Assembly: GCA_028753945.1 (NCBI GenBank)
Contig: JAPNXP010000001.1
Span: 2,780,501 to 2,844,500 of the forward strand
Direction of reading: 5' to 3'
DNA length: 64,000 nucleotides
Origin: Hexactinellida sp. DTS-2022
Lineage: Eukaryota > Porifera > Hexactinellida
Within the stretch, counting starts at the first letter, position 1. Every line of letters begins with the position of its first letter. The notes under the pieces were generated by a model, which had not been told where the DNA came from, made no database searches, and was given only the letters and a program-made list of their open reading frames with translations. Positions 47,603-59,329 of this stretch are shown piece after piece. The translations under genes were made by a program, and so were the position numbers.

Positions 47603-47754
47603 CAGTTAAACCTCCCAAAGCGGCACCCATCGGGAGAATGATTTTGTGCCGCTTCTCGGAGGTTGCTCGTACAGGTAAACCTCCCAAAGCGGCACTCATC
47701 GGGAGAATGATTTTGTGCCGCTTCTCGGAGGTGCCGCTTTTGGAGGTTTACCGG
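47603..47754. mobile_element. pogo-type MITE with internal tandem copy
   Basis: CAGTTAAACCTCCCAAAGCG and its reversed partner GGTAAACCTCCAAAAGCGGC frame the element; TA lies at both flanks (47601-47602, 47755-47756). A segment of about 75 bp (AAACCTCCCAAAGCGGCAC to CTTCTCGGAGG) is repeated in tandem with one difference. The right terminus is mutated (CCGG for ACTG). Confidence 0.7.
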
Positions 47755-48978
47755 TAGTCACATTACGAGCACGTTTTCATTAGCAAAAGTATAAACTAAC
47801 TATATTATTGCTAATCTGATGAAAAAACGTCTGCATACTACGAACCAAGGATCGATTCGGTTAACCAGTAAACAGGTTAGCCGCCGCTAAGGCCGGTTAA
47901 CGGTTACGGATTTATTGATCAGTTAACAGATATGTTATATTAGCATCATAAGTACATATCTTTTGGATAACAGTGTGAATTTGTATGCATTTTGTTCAGA
48001 ATATGATATTTGTATAAATATATTACACATAGTCACAAAAATATTTTGGAACAAACAAAGTGTAAAAGTAACCTGAAGTCATAAAATTGAATGTTGATTG
48101 TACATATAGAGTATTTGGATAAAGAATGTCTTTTTCGCTACTACTATTTAAATATTCTTTAAGAAAATATCTCTATAAATTATGTTTTAACATTCAGTGG
48201 CGGGCGGTTAACCGGCTAACCGTAGTGTGATGACCAATCGTAACCATGACCCAAACAGAAACCAACCCGACTCCTGACCAAAACATGGTTTAATAATCAG
48301 AATTATACTTTGGCATGCATTTACAATGCTGAATTGGCAGGCACGGAACCACGGTGGAGGCGCGGGAGGATGCGACACCCCAAAACTTTATGAGATACTC
48401 GTAGGATTGTTTGAAAATTATATGAATGTTTATATTTCATATTGTTGTAACTAAATGAACTTGAGTCAGAATGTATTCAGTAAATATATTAGCTTAATGA
48501 AAAAAGAAACGTCTTGAAGATTTCTTTGTAACTCTAACTATTATTAATAGCCTCTCTCAAAATAGTCAGAGATCCTCTGAAGACTCCACTCTTGAATAAA
48601 TACGGTTAATCAAGAGTGTATGGAGTCATTTCTAATGGACCAAAGCATCGTCGTTGAGAACCTCCGAAGTAACTGATCCTAATGAATGAAATCCTCATTT
48701 TTCAAATGCCTTCAGATATAGGTACGTATGATATTGGCCCTGCGTAGGCGATACTCTATTCGTACCCCAAGGAAATATTAGATAATTTCAGAATGGTTGG
48801 TATGATATTTATACCCTTGGATTAACTATAACATTTCCACGAATCGAATAGATTGTTTCCTATGCGTATATTTAGTCCTTAAGAAACTTTTACCAAAAAA
48901 AGTATTGATAAATTGGGAAAAGCCAATCTGAAGGATAAAAGACTAGCATAAAAAAGTGGCAAGAATATAAAGAACATA
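47755..48978. other. Gene-free region with repeat scraps
   Basis: Patches GGTTAACCAGTAAACAGG (47868) and GGCGGTTAACCGGCTAACCG (48206) face each other as a degraded element of about 350 bp. 48340-48400 (GGCACGGAACCACGGTGG) is part of the family at 11208-11378. No gene was recognised. Confidence 0.4.
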
Positions 48979-48980
48979 TA

Positions 48981-49457
48981 CAGTGGAACCCCGCGTATCG
49001 GGGCAGTCGGTTGTGAATTTGTTTTTTTCCCATTAAAAATAACCCCGCGTATCGGGGCGCCATTCACTTATCGGGGCACTCCACCGAAGATTATTTCTCT
49101 TGAGTAACATGCTTTTTAATTTTGAGCAGCTTAGTATTCTTTGTAATGGCCGCTAAGCGTCACCCACTCACGCTAGAGACTCGTGCTGAGGTAATCGGGG
49201 GAGTTTTTCAAAAAAGAAATTCCGTGAATATCATAGATTTGTGACTCCTAGTGCAGGTAAAGTATAATGTGAAATTGTAATGTGTAGTACTGCTTAAATA
49301 TCAGCCTTAACTCTAGGTTTTGACTATATGTGTATGATTTGTTGTGTAGGTGCTAACTTAATTGTTTTAACCAAACATATTGGAGTTTTCTTAGAACCCC
49401 GCGTCTCGGGGCGCTGAGCGCTTGGACGGAGAAGCCCGGATACGCGGGGTTCCACTG
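48981..49457. mobile_element. Tigger/pogo-type MITE (CAGTGGAACCCCGCG ends)
   Basis: Ends CAGTGGAACCCCGCGTATCG and, reversed, CAGTGGAACCCCGCGTATCC are inverted repeats with TA on both flanks. Further CGGGGCG words repeat inside both ends. The centre keeps the start of a Tigger transposase (49146-49244). A truncated relative lies inverted at 58570-58800. Confidence 0.85.
49146..49244 (+). pseudogene. N-terminal scrap of a Tigger/pogo transposase
   Basis: ATG at 49146 opens a 32-codon frame, MAAKRHPLTLETRAEVIGGV then FQKRNSVNIIDL and a stop. KR..LTLETRAEVI is the start of the CENP-B-type HTH by which pogo/Tigger transposases bind their ends. The rest of the HTH and the DDE domain are deleted. 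This ties the MITE to an autonomous Tigger parent. Confidence 0.75.
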
Positions 49458-49459
49458 TA

Positions 49460-50097
49460 TTACACAAACACATTTAGATTAACAACTTAGTGGATTACAT
49501 TCGTTGCATCTGTTTACAAGAAATAGCTTTCATAGATGATGATGAAACCTCCGATTGTGATGAAACTTCCGAGGCAATTAAGGTAATTAATACAGGTGAA
49601 TTTCAAAAGGGAGAAGATTAAAGGTCAAAATGATATGCATATAGTTTATCTCAATAAGACTATTTACAAAGAATATATCTCAATTATGGCATCTGAAGTC
49701 CGTAGGAGAATAGGCGATAAGTAAAAGTAGTATATTATATTCATTATTAATGGACGAGTCCAAAGATAATAGCGGACATGACAACTTATTTTCTATATTC
49801 AATATAGTTATGAGTCCGTTGTCCAGTGAACGGTCACAAATCATTTAATGACTTGATCTAGTTCATTATAATCTAAAATCAATCACACATAGCAAGATCA
49901 ATCATTTTACTTTTGAAAATCGATCAACTAAAATGAATTTATATTGGCAAACTCAATCAAATCAATTCAAAAAGTGATTTATTTTTCAGATCATAATAAT
50001 TTGACTTCATCCTGCCGACTCCGTAACTAATGAGAGATTTCTAGGATTTTCACATATTTGTATTTCGTTATGCAATTTCTCTCATAATCCACATTGA
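49460..50097. other. Gene-free AT-rich region
   Basis: No gene or repeat boundary was recognised. Confidence 0.4.
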
Positions 50098-51057
50098 AGT
50101 TGTTTCGAGAATATGTATAAAGGACAGATTCTAGAGTGCGGTGTTTCAATATAAGATTATAATTTCTGTGGTAACGCTCTGAGCCATTGCTAGTTTACTT
50201 CAGCCATATAAACGGAAAGTCGCTTGCAGATGAGATTCTGATCGAGTATCTCTTTAACCCAGTTCTTCTTTTTAGTTCGCAATTCGCAATGTGTCAAGTA
50301 GATTCGTGTAAAGGAAGTAATTTTAACAGAGTAAATGTGGGTTCTATTTACTCAGCAGGTTAGGGGGTAAGGCTAAAAGAGATTAAATTAATTGACGAAA
50401 ATCATAAATATTCTTGTGCAAACGCCAAAGTTTGTGAGTTTTGATGTGGTCTATGATTCATCTGTTGAAATGGAAATGCATCAAATCAAACTGATGTTGT
50501 TAAAACAAGTGTTGGTTGCATCACAGTGCTTTCTCCCAGTCAGACATTGCGCATTTAAGTTTAAGCAAATGGAGTATTTCTTGTATTCTGCTCAGCATAA
50601 CACTCTTTTTTCAATTCAAAAGGTAGCTGGCAATGTGTTTTTTACAAATTATCAAAAAATGACAAGTAATTGTGTAAATTTTGTCGGACAAGTATAGAAT
50701 CTACCATCAAAACTAATTGTGTCTACATCTAGTGCCGTATTTACTCGAATAGTAGCCTAGGCGATTATTATTTTTGTGGCCAAATTGGGACCAAAATATT
50801 ATATGATTTTTCGAGAATATCACATTTTATTACAATTTATATATTATAGTCGGTTGATAATTGTATTGAGAACTATGTTAGATAAATATGTTTTATCCGG
50901 GCAGAGATAATATTGCCATTTGGGGAGGCGATTGTTCGAGGAGGGCTACTATTCGAGTATATACGGTAACCCATGGACCATTTTTTCTAAAAAAATATAG
51001 TCCATGATGATTAATTTCGTCTATTTTGGTAATCACAGAATCTCTATAATTCTCGCG
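50098..51057 (+). repeat. Dispersed repeat, copy B (carries a MITE)
   Basis: Aligned with copy A (18362-18895) from CGAGAATATGTATAAAGGAC to ATAGTCCATGATG and CACAGAATCTCTATA. It is interrupted by the MITE at 50735-50966, which is absent from copy A. The open frame at 50392-50697 lies in the repeat and is not open in copy A, so I do not treat it as a gene. Confidence 0.7.
50735..50966. mobile_element. MITE with CCGTATTTACTCGAATAG ends
   Basis: CCGTATTTACTCGAATAGTA and the reversed right end CCGTATATACTCGAATAGTA are terminal inverted repeats of about 23 bp with one mismatch. It is non-coding and occupies a site that is empty in the related repeat at 18362-18895. Confidence 0.8.
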
Positions 51058-52072
51058 GAAAAATGCAGACGAAATAGTTTTCATAAAAAGGTGCTTAACT
51101 TCACGTCTAGCACTATACCTGCACTCTATATATTTTTATAAGAAAAATAATGAGCAGAAGGGTTATTTATTGTAGTGGCTCGGAAAACAATGCAAAAGCT
51201 CTCGTGAGAGAGGCTGGACTGAATTTCAAATATGTTTTAGAGTTGGTATAAGTAATTCATGTTTATATCCATCAAGTTGTGTATTGAATATGTATATTAC
51301 TAATTAATTGACTATTAGATCAATGTTTGCACTACCTTTACATTTTGTGACCGATTTTCTAAGTTTACGAAGGAGATAAATTGTAGTATTTCTTTCAAAG
51401 TTTCGTGCATATTTGCAGCCATTTTGTGACTAAAGATTTGAAGAATAAATAAATATTATGATAACATTAATTTATTTAATGTTTTTGCAGATAAGTTATA
51501 TAACTAGAAGAATTGTCAGGAAAACCTGACGGAAATACTTTGGCATGTAGTCAACAGTTCGAGGATTCGTTAGTGATATAACAACAATTGTTGGTAATAT
51601 TACAACATGTGTTGGTAATAAGCAGTTAGATATTTCTGCGAATTACCAATAATAGATTTTGTTTTTTTTAATTTGACAACGTTGTTGGGAATTTGACAAC
51701 ATGATCCTGTTGGAAATTTGCAAGGATTTAGTTTTTGTAAATTTTAAGCAATTCAAAGTAGAGATTTACTCCATTAAGGAAGAATGTTTCAAGAAACACT
51801 AAACCAAACACTATCTAATTCGAAGTTTCAAACAACATTATCAAATGAAAACCAAACTTTCTACAGTACACCCTCGCTAAACTGCACAATCGATTAAATT
51901 ATACTTCTGATAAAAAAGAGAATACAATTTAAATTGTGTCATTCCACTATGCAAGCATAACTAAAAGTGGTAGACAAGTATTTCAACTAGTAAATCAAAG
52001 GTTTTGTTCTGATTAATATTGTGCGGATTATTGAGGTTCCCATTTTATAGATTATCATAAAATTTATTATCA
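51058..52072. other. Gene-free region with a half MITE
   Basis: CAGTACACCCTCGCTAAACT at about 51865 resembles the end of the MITE at 54888-55226 without a matching partner. Repeated ACAACA(A/T)GTTGGTAAT words lie at 51590-51620. No gene was recognised. Confidence 0.4.
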
Positions 52073-54010
52073 GCATTCTCGAACTCATGACAAATGACTT
52101 CATATGTATAAGGTTATTTTATACATAGTCGTTATCACAACAGTGTGCGCTGTCGAAAGATGGGTCACTCGGTGGAGTTGCTATCATTTTTGAAATGGAA
52201 TGTTCAACATTCCACCGTTGTGAAGGAAACTTTTTAAATCTAATATCGTCATGTGACTAATTAACGGAAATTCCATACTGATTACGAATATCATATTTCT
52301 AGATTGGATTAAATATCACTTAAAAAGTTAGATTACATCTATTGGTTAATGATTAACTACTAAATGTAATAAAGTGAGAATTGTGTGAATACTGTAATGG
52401 TATACTAAAATTATGGTTCGTACCTTGTCACTAAATATTGCTTCTCACAGTCAGAACTACAAAATTCTGTGCATTTCCAACACGCTTTTCTGTAAGCGCA
52501 TCTACCGCTACAGTCACTTCTACTCTTGAAGCTACATATTATTAATTCACTGCATGCCTTTGAAGCCACAGGTAAACAGTTCCATACAGGAACCCGGCAT
52601 GATTGGGTATTATCATCAAGATTTTTTGAGATAATGAGATTATTACCATATAAAGAATTAAGTGCTAATAATCTCATTATCTCAAAAAATATTGAAGTTA
52701 GGCCTAGAAAATGTATTATCAATGAATAAGAAGTTACCAATTGCGGATAGATTAGTACTAGCATAGTTTACATAATATCGATAGTTTTTGAGTTATGGCT
52801 CATTTTAAGAAATATGCATTTCCCTGGTAACCGAGGAATGTGTGAACATTCCATTTATAATTTCGATATATTTCATTCAACTAGTTATGGACATCCTCAA
52901 GTTCCAATTTTGAACATTTATATCGCGTTTAACTATGTTAAAAGCAGGCTATAAAAACACGATAATTACCACGAAAAATATCGATTACGCAATCAAATGG
53001 TGATATATCACAATTCTAAAGGGTGTTAGGTATGCCTTGATATCATGTTCCTAACTTCCTATATAATTATAATGCATTTCTCAGTTCTCTCATTACTAGC
53101 TATTGAAATAAAGATATGTCAGCTAATAATCAATGGACTTTAAGTAATCCATGGTCCAGCAAAATCTACTCAGTAGTATGGCCTTATATAACGAAGGTCT
53201 CTGTACAGCTATTGAGAAGGGCATTCTGTAAATGGATGAGCAGTCTGGTGTCAGCTTCCCCATAATCACATCGTGCCATAGAACGATCAAATCCTCGAAG
53301 AATAGCTGTGGCGCAGGTCGTGATGATTATTTATTTGCCTCCGGGACAATTCACATTGGCAATCTTGTTGCAAAGAAATGCAAACAGTTCATTAGTTGGA
53401 TCACGTAAGAAATCAGTCCAATTTCTTGGGAGCTTATTCTTACTTGCAACCTTTCTCCGAAAAACTTTACCTCAAGGAAACCGAATACTGATATATTTGA
53501 TTGAACCGAATATTATTTGTCAAATATTTGATATTTGGTTGCCATCCTGATATCATTATTCGTATTCGGTTACTCAACCAAATATCAGTATTCGTATTCG
53601 TATTCGGTTACTCAACCGAATATCAGAATTCGTATTCGGTAAGGCAACTATTCATGAATACTGATATTCCGTTCGAGAGGTTTCAACCTTCCAACCCACT
53701 CTTTTCTCAAGTAGATTATTTGGTGCTCCTGGGACCACTAAATGTAAATTAACTTTTAAAGTGATACTTAATCCAATCTAGAAATATGATATTCGTAATC
53801 AGTATGGAATTTCCGTTAATTAGAGGGGTCACATGACGATATTAGATTTAAAAATGTTTCCTTCACAACGGTGGAATGTTGAACATTCCATTCGGAAAAA
53901 TGATAGCAACCCTACCGAGTGACCCATCTTTCGACAACGCACATTGTTCTGATAACGACTATGCATATAATAACTTTATACGAAGTAATTTGACATGAGT
54001 TCGTGAATGC
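52073..54010. mobile_element. 1.9-kb element with inverted repeats of about 270 bp
   Basis: 52073-52346 and 53741-54010 are inverted copies; the outer ends read GCATTCTCGAACTCATGACA and, reversed, GCATTCACGAACTCATGTCA. Shared inner landmarks are GGGTCACTCGG, GGAATGTTCAACATTCC and GATTGGATTAA. Inside are the Cys-rich ORF at 52411-52764, a hairpin at 52628-52688, and a CGAATAC-rich patch (53480-53650) that is probably another MITE. No transposase core was found; the superfamily is unassigned. Confidence 0.75.
52411..52764 (-). CDS. Cys-rich ORF, possible transposon-protein tail
   Basis: A minus-strand frame of 117 codons ends in a Cys-rich stretch: SCRVPVWNCLPVASKACSEL, then SDCSGRCAYRKACWKC and TEFCSSDCEK. 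The CxGRCxxRKAxxKCTExC pattern resembles the Cys-rich tails (tesmin/CXC-like) found at the C terminus of some invertebrate transposon proteins. The first half of the frame overlaps a hairpin and is probably not coding, so the usable part is roughly the last 65 residues. No partner domain was found upstream. It is likely a relic of the element that carries it. Confidence 0.35.
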   Translation of the reverse strand: MLVLIYPQLVTSYSLIIHFLGLTSIFFEIMRLLALNSLYGNNLIISKNLDDNTQSCRVPVWNCLPVASKACSELIICSFKSRSDCSGRCAYRKACWKCTEFCSSDCEKQYLVTRYEP

Positions 54011-54887
54011 GAACTTTTGTCCGAATAATATCAAAGTGACCATTTTGAAAATGCATGATGGAGGTTATAATGCATCCGGCGGAAGTGGATCCTACCAAAA
54101 ATCGAGTGCCCAAGCAATGGTCTGTACGTGGACAAATTTGGCGCATTGGTCCGGGATGTCCACATCCATTAGCTAATCTGCCCTACTAATACTTGAGGAA
54201 TCTAAAATGATTTCTTCATGATCATATCTGAAGTGATAGTATCTAAAGTTGTGTCAGATTTACTATGTGAACACATTTTTTCTACTTCACATTTTGTAAA
54301 TTATTACTACATAAATCATTTATAACTTCACATTTCTCGGATCATCGTAGCTTAAATAACTCCTGGTTCACTGAATATAGTACTAACCATCCCAGCGAGT
54401 GTAAACTGATAGAAAGGACAAGTAAATATCCCTTTGAAATTTTGTAGCTGTTTTAATCAAAATGATACAACTACAGATATTAGCACCACACATTAGGAAA
54501 ATGCATTAAATATTGTAGTAACACAAGTCATAAAAAACAGTTATACCAACAAAATATGTCCGATAATTCGCTAATTGGATTGTCCGATTATTTGAAGTTT
54601 ACAAAATCCCATTAAAATATGAATCCTCTTATCCCAATAAATAAATAATATTAAAAAATATCGCTTTAGGCTTGTTTGAAGAAAATAATGACTTGAAAAT
54701 TGAGTGGTCACAATATATTAATAATGGATGAAATACTAAATTTAAAAAGAGTTTAGTAATGACTCATATAAATATTGACTCACACAACCGACAATTCCTC
54801 GACTAGTTTTTTCTTGATTGCACTGGATACAAGAATAATAACACTATAGGAAAAAAAGAATAAAATATTTGACTATATAATGCATCA

Positions 54888-55226
54888 CAGTACACCCCGC
54901 TAATCCGAACCTCGGTATACGAACCATCACTAGTCCGAATAGGAGATCCAAAATATTATTTAGTATAATTTGGGAAATATTACATATTTGCATATTACAA
55001 TGGAATATAAAAAAATAAATCACAGACAAGTATTTAGGTAGTAGATATACTATATGTTTAGTTTGCCTTCAAAAGGTTTGGACAAGTTGGGATGGATTAT
55101 CGGGGTCTCATCTCAATTTATAGGCCGATAGAAAATGTAATACTTAAAAATCCGAACAAAATCACTATAATCAGATCAGAAGGTTTTGAATGGAATACCT
55201 CTGCTCGGATTAACGAGGGTGTACTG
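54888..55226. mobile_element. MITE with CAGTACACCCCGCTAATCCG ends
   Basis: The left end CAGTACACCCCGCTAATCCG and the reversed right end CAGTACACCCTCGTTAATCC are terminal inverted repeats, with further TCCGAA words inside. The flanks are not TA, so the pogo-like assignment rests on the ends alone. It is non-coding. Confidence 0.65.
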
Positions 55227-55489
55227 CATTGAATAAAGAGATTGGCTACAAAGTCATCAAGTAAATCGTATTCATAAACAACCAATGAAAAGTTATCTGT
55301 CAATAATCAATTTCAAAAATTCAAAGCCAATTAGAAATTCAGTGGTTCAATTGCTATAATTAGATTATTTCCGAAAATATTAAATCGTAGTCGATATTTT
55401 ATTATTTTGTATTTTGTAAAATTCTGGAATATATGTAGTATTGGTGACGCTGAATTTGACCGACACCGTATGTGGAATTTGTCGGAATT

Positions 55490-55960
55490 TTAAATGTTGG
55501 CATTTGTCAGACAACTTTAGTGTCATGTAGGCATTTGTCCAACTACTTTAGAGCAATGTTGGCATTTGTCCGAAAACTTTTGTGCTATGTTGGTATTGTC
55601 CGATAGCATAACATTTTCAATTATCGCTTTGATGTTTTGACTCAACACACATATTTGTGTGTTAATTATCCGATATCTTGCACAGATTCAACACAGATTT
55701 TACAAAATTTAGTCTAAGATATTAAAATTGACATGGACTACACTATAACTCATCATAAACAACATCGCGGCTCAATATATCAGACATCTGAAGGTCGCAA
55801 AAATTTCTTAATTCTGGAGTAAAACTAATGACAGGTCTCTAGATTTCGAGTAGAACTAATGACAGGTCGCCTAATTTCGAGTAGAACTAATGACAGGTCT
55901 TCTAAATTTCGAGTAAACTAAATACAGGTCACTGATTTCGAGTAGAACTAATTACAACTT
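55490..55960. repeat. Two degenerate tandem-repeat blocks
   Basis: Block 1 (about 55490-55620) repeats GGCATTTGTCC..CTTTAGAGCAATGTT-type units of 45-50 bp about three times. Block 2 (about 55825-55960) repeats AGTAGAACTAATGACAGGTC..ATTTCG units of 33-35 bp about four times. Neither encodes a protein. Confidence 0.6.
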
Positions 55961-56037
55961 CAAAATTCAATCTGATGACAGCTCCCAAATTTAAACTAAA
56001 TTAATGCATGCACCCTATAATATAGTCTGGCCCTGGC

Positions 56038-56856
56038 CAGGCATTTCAAAAGTTTGTGTCATGACCTGAACTGCCCTGTGTTTTGACTGACCTGAGGCAA
56101 TTTTATTAAAGAACAGAACTGACCTGACCAGAACAATTTGTAAAAACCTGCGGCCGTATTCACTAAAATCTTAAGTACTAAGATCGATCTTAAGTCTTAA
56201 GATCGATCTTAAGACCGAACTTAGAGCTATTCACTAAGAATCAAGATTGAACTTAAAAATAACGTAAGGTAAATATGATTAGAATACGTAGATCATTATC
56301 CTAATTAAATACAAAACTAAGGTGTAATTTAGTAATGGTAAGTGTTTATTTATTATTGATCTAGTAAAACATATATTTAATTTTAAATTTTTGAGAAACA
56401 GTTGAGGCAATTAATGTCAAATTATTAGGAACAAAATAGAAATATTTAAGTTTATTTGAACTGTTCGATAGAAGTCAGTTTGAACAACGTTTATGAAGTA
56501 TTAGTGATTGTCGAATCAAATACAATACTTAAGACACCTCTCAAAGTTGCTTAAAGTTCGGTCTTAAGATCGACCTTAAGTTCGATCTTAAGTTCTTAGT
56601 GAATACGACCGCTGATTTGACCAGACCTAAGTCAACATTGAAGGAACTTTTGACAAATCTGGTGTTATCTTCATTTAGATGAATTTAAATATTACATGTT
56701 TTGGGAATCATGTTAATTTATGGTCAACAAAACAGAACTAGTTTATCGTACACTTGAATACCTAAATATCCTGAATGACCTGAAAAGACGTGAAATGATG
56801 TGAAAACCTGAAAAGAACAGAAAATGACCAGAAAATGAAGACCTAAACAGTGCCTG
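56038..56856. mobile_element. GACCTGA-rich element interrupted by a MITE
   Basis: CAGGCATTTC on the left and, reversed, CAGGCACTGTTTAGG on the right form weak ends. Both flanks inside are rich in GACCTGA and ACCAGA words (56060-56145 and 56620-56840). The middle is the MITE at 56150-56612. The boundaries are approximate. Confidence 0.45.
56150..56612. mobile_element. MITE with GATCGATCTTAAG repeats
   Basis: Left GCGGCCGTATTCACTAA and reversed right GCGGTCGTATTCACTAAG start terminal inverted repeats of about 70 bp with several CTTAAG and GATCGATC words. The interior is AT-rich and non-coding. It resembles Harbinger-type MITEs, but no clear 3-bp duplication was seen. Confidence 0.65.
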
Positions 56857-57159
56857 GTTTCATAGATTTTCTAGAATTTGAATAAACGAAACTTGAATTG
56901 ACTTGATCGGAATGATCTGACCTGAGTTAACAATTAGCGAACTTTTGACGAGCTAGGTGCTGAGGTCTAGTGGTCAAGAGAGTAAAATTCTAAATATTGT
57001 GAACAAAATTAAAAATCTGAAATTTTTGAAAAAAACAATTGTCAATAGGAAAATATATGAATAGTATTCTAGCAGATCTCAATTATGATATGAAAAGGAG
57101 CCACAAATGCCACAATGTACATTAAAGCATGACCAAATTTTTAAAAATGAATACTTAAT

Positions 57160-57292
57160 CAGGGGCGTGCTGGCCATACAATCGATGCGGGATTCCCGCT
57201 CGGGCCCCCCTTTGAAGGCCGCCTTAGGGCCCCACAGCGAATCCTTTCTGAATGATATCCCGCATGGGCCCCCCAACCCCAGCACGCCCCTG
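57160..57292. mobile_element. Small hAT-type MITE with exact 8-bp duplication
   Basis: CAGGGGCGTGCTGG and CCAGCACGCCCCTG are inverted ends. TACTTAAT is duplicated exactly at 57152-57159 and 57293-57300. The core has GGGCCCCCC-type runs. Shadow frames on both strands here are not genes. Confidence 0.9.
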
Positions 57293-57300
57293 TACTTAAT

Positions 57301-58569
57301 AAGTAAATAAATCAATGATTCTTTCAAATGATTTTAGTTCAATTATATTGTAGTGCACTATTTAAAGTTTCCTTAAATTTACTTAAACACCTTAGTAAAG
57401 TGGCATATAATTCGAACAGATATATAATATTCTGTATATTTTCATGTGGAATATGCAGGTGTAGTATGTACGTCTTATAGACGCCATAATAACGAATTGT
57501 ATGATAATTAGTTAATTCGAGAATTTCTACGAATCTAGCACGATGATGCAAAAATGTGAAATAGAAGAAATAACTCACCAGAATAATATTTCCATTAGAT
57601 TCTCCATTAAATAAATGCCATCGTGTAGAAGCATTAATCTAAAAAAAATATTAAAACAATAAAGGGTGAATTTTTTAAAGATGTGAGATAACAATCCGCG
57701 AACGCCTGAACAACATACACATTACGATGCACCGTAGCTCCCAATATATTTGTCAAAAGTATCAAGAACCTCCATCTGATGGATTAAATCAGTATTATGG
57801 TCTGGAATCTTGCAATCTCATAAAATATTTTGTACACTGCCTGGCCAAAAGTATTCTACACCAATAATTATTTTGCAAATAGACAGGGTTCCTAGCAACA
57901 TACGAAGTGTTGCCTATATAAAAAGTTTAATATATATACTATTTGCGCATACGATTTCCGGCATCTTATAACGCGGAAATTATATGAATTCTGAATTCTT
58001 AGAGAAAATATTCACGAATTCAGCCAACGGTGCAATAAAATAAACAAATTTCCTAATCGCGGGCTGGCGGAATAAATAAGCGGGCCGCGGGCTTTAAATA
58101 GCGGCCCACGGGCTTTACGGGTCGAACCCTAGCTCGTTATAAGTATTAGTTAATTATTTAACACAGTATGAAAGAATGGGTAAAAAATTATACACACAAT
58201 AAAGGGCCGTACATGAGCAACGGAACAATGGAATGTCACAAAAGGAGTCCGGTTTAACCTGTTATTTGTTCTAATGGCTGGGACGAGCCGGTCAATGTCC
58301 GGTCTGCATACTCGAAAGCAGTGGCGGCGCGAGATGGCGGGAGGGGTGCGGTCGCCCCCCCCCCCCCCCCCCTCGGGTTTGTCTGAAATAGGAGTACTTA
58401 ACGTTAATGCGGAAATGATATACGCCCTGGACAGGGAGTCCATAATTAACCTTTCATTAAGATGCCCCATCGCATACTATTATAGGACAGATTATTTAAA
58501 TGGAGTGTGTCATTAAAATTAACCACTTTGGTTTGAATGTGTATTTTTGGAAAGTTTACAACTAAACTG
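57301..58569. other. Gene-free region with GC patches
   Basis: A GCGGGC-rich patch at 58050-58130 is related to the element at 10513-11196. A run of 18 C at about 58357-58374, preceded by CAGTGGCGGCG, is probably the left part of a hAT MITE like 12803-12908 without a right end. No gene was recognised. Confidence 0.4.
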
Positions 58570-58800
58570 CAGTGGAACCCCGCGTATCGGGGCAACTCCA
58601 TCCAAGCACAGCGCCCCGATACGAGAGAGTGCCCGATATGCCGAACCCATAACAAAACATACATAGATAGTAAAAACTAGAGTTAAGGCTGATATTTAAG
58701 CAGTACTACACAATGCAATTTTTAATTAGACTCCTACCTACACTAGGAGTTACAACGATATGATATTCACGGAATATCCTCAGTGGAATGCCCCGATACG
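58570..58800. mobile_element. Truncated Tigger-type MITE
   Basis: It starts CAGTGGAACCCCGCGTATCG like 48981. The part 58650-58770 matches 49240-49340 of that element in inverted orientation (AGGCTGATATTTAAGCAGTA, CTCCTA..CACTAGGAGT). No matching right terminus was found. Confidence 0.65.
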
Positions 58801-59329
58801 AGATTATTCGAGATAAACCTAAAATTGAAGATTTTCAGATAAATCTCGTCAAATCCCATTTTAGAGCGTCGATATGTGTATAATTATACTAGTGGAGTTG
58901 AACGAGGGGTCACTAGATTGGATAGGCACACAATTTGAGAATGAAATGTTCGCAAATTCCTGACATATTTTTGATACATTCCAGGGTTGCTATGGAAAAA
59001 AAATCCTCCAAATGTTGTCATGTGATATATCAAATTGCTGGAAATTTTACGCTGAGTACAAATATGGTGATTATAAGTTGATTAGATTTGATTTGAGAAA
59101 GTTAGTTACGAAAATGTCGGCGATTTACTATGAAATGGCCGACACTGCCACCCGTGTAAAAATTTTCCCCAAAACGGATTTTAGCGGATTTGGGATATGT
59201 TATTCTACGAAAAATTCCGCTTCTAATGATACTAAAATGCGCTTTGTATGAATTTTTTCTAGGTTCAACCTTCCAACGACCATACTATTATACTAACCTT
59301 CTACCTAATGCATTAATGTGATATATTGC
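58801..59329. other. Gene-free region
   Basis: The plus frame 59012-59251 is open for 79 codons but shows no domain I recognise, so it is not called. Confidence 0.35.

Noticed and set aside
50392..50697. 101-codon ORF in repeat copy B
   Set aside because: The aligned copy at 18362-18895 does not keep the frame open.
57079..57327. Facing ORFs on both strands
   Set aside because: Both overlap the MITE at 57160-57292 and mirror each other through its inverted ends.
58150..58516. ORFs on both strands across a poly-C run
   Set aside because: Frames exist because of the C homopolymer, which is part of a MITE-like patch.
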